From positions 1 to 64,000 of the forward strand of contig SAUG01000011.1 in the NCBI GenBank assembly GCA_011316305.1: 64,000 nucleotides of DNA. Reading direction: 5' to 3'. Shown in pieces: positions 58,840-64,000 of this stretch. Within the stretch, counting starts at the first letter, position 1. Each line of letters begins with the position of its first letter. This DNA comes from Rusavskia elegans (lineage: Eukaryota > Ascomycota > Lecanoromycetes > Teloschistales > Teloschistaceae). Below the pieces are notes generated by a model, which searched no databases, was not told the DNA's origin, and saw only the letters and a list, made by a program, of their open reading frames with translations. A program made the position numbers and the translations under genes.

Positions 58840-61800
58840 TCAAGCTTTCCGCTGTCTGCAATAAAGGCCAGGACTCACGTAAATCGTGCATACTGTCTGA
58901 CAGCTCCGCATTTCGATCGCAAAGCTATATCGTCGCCATAGCTGTATCATCGCCATAGCTGTATCGTCGCCATAGTCCTCCGACTGGGTACGTGGGCATC
59001 CAATACCTCGACGGCCAGCCAAATCAGGTGCCCCGCGGGTGCTTGGGATAGGAGCTACCTTTCCATGCGTCATCTGAGCGGAAGCCTCCACCAATTCTTC
59101 TTCTTCTCTTCCTTGGCCGCTTCTTCCTTTTTGATCTACCACACCATTCACATTAGCCTACCAACTGCCACACAAGTCCGTCTTGAGAACTCAACTGCGA
59201 GGAGGGTCAAAGGCTAAGACTCACCATCTCTACAACCTCCGCCACTTCGTGCGCATCTCCCTCCCCTTCCGCAACAAGCTTCAGACCCTCCAGCGCAGCT
59301 ATCACGCCACTATCCCTTTTTGTCTTGGTATTCATCTGCCTCGCTATCAATTCCCTGTCCACCATGCGTCTCGCGTCTTCCCATTTCTTTGCTGCAAGGT
59401 AGATATCCTTCAAGTTTTCAATCGTCGATAGCATATCCCCATCTGTATCCTCCAGGTTCGCCTCCTCGCGGATCCTGAGGACCCCTTCAGCTAATTTCGC
59501 CGCGTCCTCGTATTCGCCTTGTTCTAAATATGTTTTCGAGAGGTTCTCTGTGGCTTCGAGGGTTTTGGGGTCCGAAGGGCCGAGGCTTGAGATACGGGCG
59601 GAGAGGATCTGGAGTTCGAGTGTTGCGGCTTCCTGATATTTTCCCCGGGAGTAAAGGACATTTGCTTTGATGGCAGCGATTTTGAGTGTGGTGTCGTGGT
59701 CTGGTCCGAGGGTGTTGGTGTGAATATCTAGAAGCTCTTGGCTTAGCAATGCAGTCTCCAGAAATCTGTCCAGTTTTCGCCAGGTGGAGACGAGGGAAGT
59801 CATCACTTCTATAGTAGCATCATCTTCTGGCGCAAGATTCTTACGATTGTATTTGAGTACTCGCTTGTCAGGGATTCCGCGGCTGCGTACTTTCTTTGCT
59901 CCTTAAGACAGTCAGCCAGTCTCACGGCCGCGTTGATGGTGTCCGAATGATCCATTCCATGCGCCCTCTCTAGAGACGCTAGAAGCTTCTCAGCTTGACG
60001 TTCTGCATCTCTCCACTTCTCCAAACTCGTCATAACAACGATGACATTTAGTCGGGCTCCTTGGGTTGCAGGATGATCGTCGCCGTAGGCTTTCTCCATG
60101 AACCACAAGGTTTCGTATGCCAGACTCTTTGCTAGCTCATATTCGTCGAGTCCGGTGTCCAGAGCCATCAAAGGAGCGAATCTCGCAATGGTTTTCTCAT
60201 CTTGATCACCCAGCAAGCTTCTAGACATGGTTATGGCCTCTTCATACTTCAGTCTAGCGTCTTCTAGCCTAGCAATTTCATGGTACGAGCACGCCAATGC
60301 AAAAATAGTATCCATAACCTTCATAGCGTTGTCGCCATCCAATTGTCTGTGGCCGTCCAGCGCTTCGAGCTGCAACGCAATAGCCTCATCGATGTTCCCC
60401 AGAGAGTAATAAGTCTGTCCAAGTTCGGTCATGGTATAGAGGGCCTCTTTATGCCTGACCGGACGAAGCTTCCTCTCCAGCTCCAAAACTTGCAATTTAA
60501 TATCACAGGACTTCTCGAACTGTCCCCATTTTTCTTATACGCCAGAAAGGTAGAAGAGAACATGGAGAGTCACGATGCCTTCTGAACCATATAGAGTCTC
60601 ACTCACTCTGGCCAGGCGTTTGCCGAGCCACTCGGCTTCCTCAAACATGTTCGCGCGAATGTAAGTTGGTAGAAGCTCTGTCATAGCAGAGCGAGTTGCT
60701 TCATGCATTTCACCATAGATCTCCTCTCGCTTCTGAACTACTTCCTGGTAACACATGATAGCCTCTTCGCAGCGATCCAGTCTATTGAGCACCAACGCCA
60801 AATCGTTCAACGCAGCAAGCGTGGCACTCCCACCGTCACCATGAAGTGCTCTGAAATCTGCCAGATTCTCACGAGCCAAAACCTCGGCTTCATCAAGAAT
60901 CTGTTGTTTCGTCAAAGCCTTGCAGAGTAATCGTTTCGCCTCGAGGGTATTTGGTCGATTTTCGTGCCCGAAGCTTTTCAAACACCAGCAGTGCCTGGCG
61001 TTGCAAGATAACGCACTCAACTAACCGATCCTGCTTTTCGTAGATACGAGCGAGTTCTAGCTTTTGCCACTGTATTTCTGTGGAGCGAGACCCATAGGCC
61101 CGCTTGTGTGTATCTAGGAGCTGAGATTGAAACTTTCCAGCCTCCCTGTAATTGAGTCGGACTTCAAAACAATTGACCAGAAGCCTCAGAGTATTCATAG
61201 AATAGTATGATTCTCGGCCTCGAAACTGGACCGTATGACCGTATACTCGTTGGTATATATCTTCTGCTTGCGTCCATCTGCCATGAGTTCTAAATACATT
61301 CGCGACTTGGAGCAGGATACCATATGTCAGCGGAAAGTACCCTGCTACGATGGTATTAAGTTGACTCGAGCAGAATTCAAGCTCTATTCCGGCCTCCTGC
61401 CATTTTTCCAGAGCACAGTAACTACATATGAGCTCACCTACCAGGCGAATAACAAGAGATCGGCTTCGCTTTTCCTTTGTTCTGATTGTCTCTATGGCAT
61501 GCATTTTAAGTTCCATTGCTTTGGGTGTTTCGCCCAACTTAGCCATAATGAGAGATAGATCGAAGATTGCTATAGCAAGGCCAACGTCTTTAGTCCTGCA
61601 AGACACTTCGATGAAACTATCTAGGGCCGCCGTGTTCCCCAGCTTGAATAGAGCAATCGAGTACATAGACACTGCTCCTACTTGGTCGACGATGGACGCT
61701 GCATTCCGAATTTGTGAAATTATGGGAATGTCCCTACTGTCTCATGTGACTGGGTCCCAGGGGGTTTACACAACCGAAGCGCCTTTGACATGGCTTTCGC

Positions 61801-64000
61801 CAACGAGGCATTGACTAAGCTTTCGGCTTCTTCGAGCTTGTTAACGGCGATGAGCGTGGCGATCATGCTGCTACAAACCTCGTCATGATCAGTTTGTTCG
61901 TCATGCTCGAATGCCTGTCTCTTCTGTATGACCATATTCAGCAACTCCTCGGCTTCAACCCAGCGTTCCTGCATCATGTACACCTCAGCAAGTCTGGCCA
62001 TAGCAGCTAAGGTTTCTGTATGGTCCTCCCGAGCTCGGGTCACCTTTTATCGACCAATTCTTTGAAGTTGGTTTCGAGCTGGAAGGGTGAATATTGTTCG
62101 GGGGGCATTGGAGCTGGCATATCGTCGATTAATTCAAGGGATTTGACTTGAGATGTTCGCACTATCATGTGATGCTCTAGGTACTTCTTGATCTTCAGGC
62201 CTTGCACAACGAGATCCTTTGGCGGAATGCTGTCATTGCGATCCTCGTACTCGAGAACCTCTTTCGGTAACAGACCGATGGGCGTAATTCTTTTGGAGTC
62301 ACCTCTCCACGGCAGTATACCTCCTTCAACCAGCTCTACAATACGATCATAGTTACAAATACTTGTGGCAATGTGGAGTAAGTTCCTGCCATGTCCGGGA
62401 TCGCTTTTGTCGAGCAGCTTCATCAGCACTGCCTCGGCGGTAAGTTTCCATCGCTCTAACTTGAAGCCGCCCCTTTCAAAGGGTACGTATCGTTCTTCGG
62501 GGTTCATAGCCAGATGCTGCGTCGTAGTAATTGGATTGAAGTTTGTCGTAATATCGACTACTGCTCCACATTCCAGCAGAATGGAGACAGCTTGCAGATT
62601 ACCACAAAAAGAAGCTATATGGATTGGCTTGTAATTTTCATGTTCAAGATTGACAAAAACTTGTAGGTGTGAGTGCTTCTCCGACAGGTATCGAAGAACA
62701 TGAGCTCCGTTGACTTTGGCAGGAACCGTACAGGCTTCATACATGATAGTTGACCCATCTTGAATGACTACAGAAGCCCCTCCGCTGATCAAGGCGTCGA
62801 GCATCTGGCCGTCACCCTCTGGATGAGCCAGACACATTTCGAGCACGGACTTTCTGTCAGATTCGATCTCAACAGTTGCGCTTACATCGGCACCACAGTC
62901 AATCAAGGCTTGGACAGCGTAAGCAGTTTTGGCGAACAGCGCTGCACACATAAGAGGAGAAAAGTTCTCATCGGTTCGGGCATTCACGTCAATGCCCGTC
63001 GCCAAGATTGAGTCAAGTATTTCGCAGTTCCCATGCAAGACGGCTTGTATGAGTAGCTCTTTGCTGATGTTAATGTCTTCTCTTTGGATGAGAACGTCCA
63101 GAATGGGTCTAACCCTTCCGTCCTCTCTAGCATTCAGGCAGTACACAGTCTTATGCTCATCGACGTCCATCCGAGCTCCACAGTCAAGAAGGCATTCCAG
63201 GACAGCCAGATCTAACTCACATGGGATGACTCTGATAGCTTCAGCTAACGATGTGTACCCGTCACGGTTCTTCTGATTGATGTCACCATAGACAGATTTC
63301 AACACTCGCTGTGCTGTTTCATGAAGATTCTGTCGCCGTCGGTCGCCATGCGGCAACAAGAGCTTGAAAGTAGAGACTTCGCCCATGTGCAGGAATGGCG
63401 TTCATTGCCAGCTCGGCATGCCGTGCGCCAGAAGTAATTCAGTCATTTCAGGACAGTGGTTTGCCACAGCGATGTTCAAAGGAGTTGTGTCTCCCGCCGT
63501 GACACTAGCACCAGCATCCAAAAGTGCTTTTGTGACGGCTATGTTCCGGACTTCGACTGCGAAATGTACAGAGGACCATCTCAGTCGGAGGCCATGTTCC
63601 AGCAGCTCCACCGGCTCTAATACCACCCCATCCATGACCATCGAGTTGTGAGTCGATCTCATCTTCTCCAGTACCGAAGGTATTTCATCGTCTTCAAACA
63701 TCATCAGCCAGTGGAATGGAGATAAGTCACCCCTTTGGCGATTCCAGAAGTCTGCGCCATGATCCATCAAGAGATGCACAATCTCCGCATGACCACCACG
63801 GCAAGCGGCGATGAGTGGTGTCGCTCGCTTTTCGTCCCGGGTATTCACGTCCATCCCAGCCTCGAGAAGCACGCCAATGATATCTTTCAAGCCTAGTCGT
63901 GCCGCAAGGTGAAAAACATGATGAAAGTCCTCTCTATCGAAGGCGTCGGACACGGCAAGTAGCGGCAGCTTTTCATTTGACGAGTTCTGTAAGAACATTG
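58840..64000 (-). pseudogene. Large ankyrin plus TPR repeat gene, 3' part, with stops and frame changes
   Basis: The gene enters the window from the right, so the N-terminus is missing. Ankyrin repeats fill 64000-62100 (RATPLIAACRGGHAEIVHLL, NFSPLMCAALFAKTAYAVQA, KPIHIASFCGNLQAVSILLE). Kinesin-light-chain-like TPRs fill 62040-59200 (AREDHTETLAAMARLAEVYM, RPNTLEAKRLLCKAL, GDDHPATQGARLNVIVVMTS, GPDHDTTLKIAAIKANVLYS). A last exon probably ends at 58840. Same-frame stops lie at 63402-63404 (TGA) and 60535-60537 (TAA where CAA fits). One-base frame changes occur near 62042 and 60975, and another near 61740. Protein-like sequence continues across all of them. It is either a RIP-damaged relic or partly an indel-affected assembly. 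Such repeat tails are found in fungal NLR-like receptors, but no NACHT/NB-ARC domain is in view. Confidence 0.75.
58923..58973. repeat. 17-bp tandem repeat, three units
   Basis: Three head-to-tail copies of AGCTGTATCGTCGCCAT-like sequence, two with one substitution, near the presumed 3' end of the ankyrin/TPR gene. Confidence 0.9.

Overview
The window is the left end of a chromosome of a filamentous ascomycete (Pezizomycotina-type) fungus. It opens with ten CCCTAA telomere units. It contains short GT-AG introns (about 45-130 nt), typical fungal families (SAT4/rhodopsin-domain membrane proteins, a P450, SDRs, a KP4-like killer toxin relic, ricin-B lectins, ankyrin/TPR proteins), and AT-rich blocks in which CA/TG dinucleotides have become TA. 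That is the signature of repeat-induced point mutation (RIP). I could not name the species.

Layout. 1-62: telomere. 63-3735: AT-rich, gene-free block. 3736-22780: moderate-GC subtelomere with an intact SAT4-type gene (4156-5489), a broken KP4-like gene (10150-10673), a conserved hypothetical gene (11237-11869), an ankyrin gene (12364-13422), two divergent ricin-B lectin genes (14576-15347 minus, 16747-17447 plus) and a metzincin protease (18865-19623), separated by long empty stretches. 22780-28473: second AT-rich block. It holds a Tc1/mariner element (23487-28473) with 33-bp inverted ends and TA target sites, split by an LTR retrotransposon (24084-27432) with two 410-bp LTRs and a 5-bp target duplication. 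28912-29705: secreted protein. 31510-33887: extra copy of glutaminyl-tRNA synthetase with one frameshift. 34079-34866: 5' half of an MFS monocarboxylate-type transporter. 35648-37027: RIP-damaged SAT4-type pseudogene.

37993-50540 looks like a sesquiterpene-type biosynthetic locus. It has an intact trichodiene-oxygenase-like P450 (8 exons, 526 aa), an intact class I terpene synthase (7 exons, 373 aa, DDEID and NDILSLKKE metal motifs), an intact SDR (5 exons, 323 aa), a second SDR as pseudogene and an O-methyltransferase relic. A third, apparently decayed SAT4-type gene (45325-46621) lies among them. The plausible logic is cyclisation of a prenyl diphosphate, P450 oxidation, SDR redox change and formerly O-methylation. 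Product and prenyl substrate are not readable from sequence.

50674-64000: small hypothetical genes, an SRPK-like kinase (51832-53164), a small kinase-like gene (55269-56102), a 42-aa Cys-rich microprotein (57518-57646), and the 3' part of a long minus-strand ankyrin plus TPR gene (58840 to beyond 64000) carrying stops and frame changes.

Exon joins were worked out by eye from GT-AG sites and family resemblance. Where I give a protein length, the exon sum is a multiple of three with an open frame. No tRNA, rRNA or CRISPR array was recognised.
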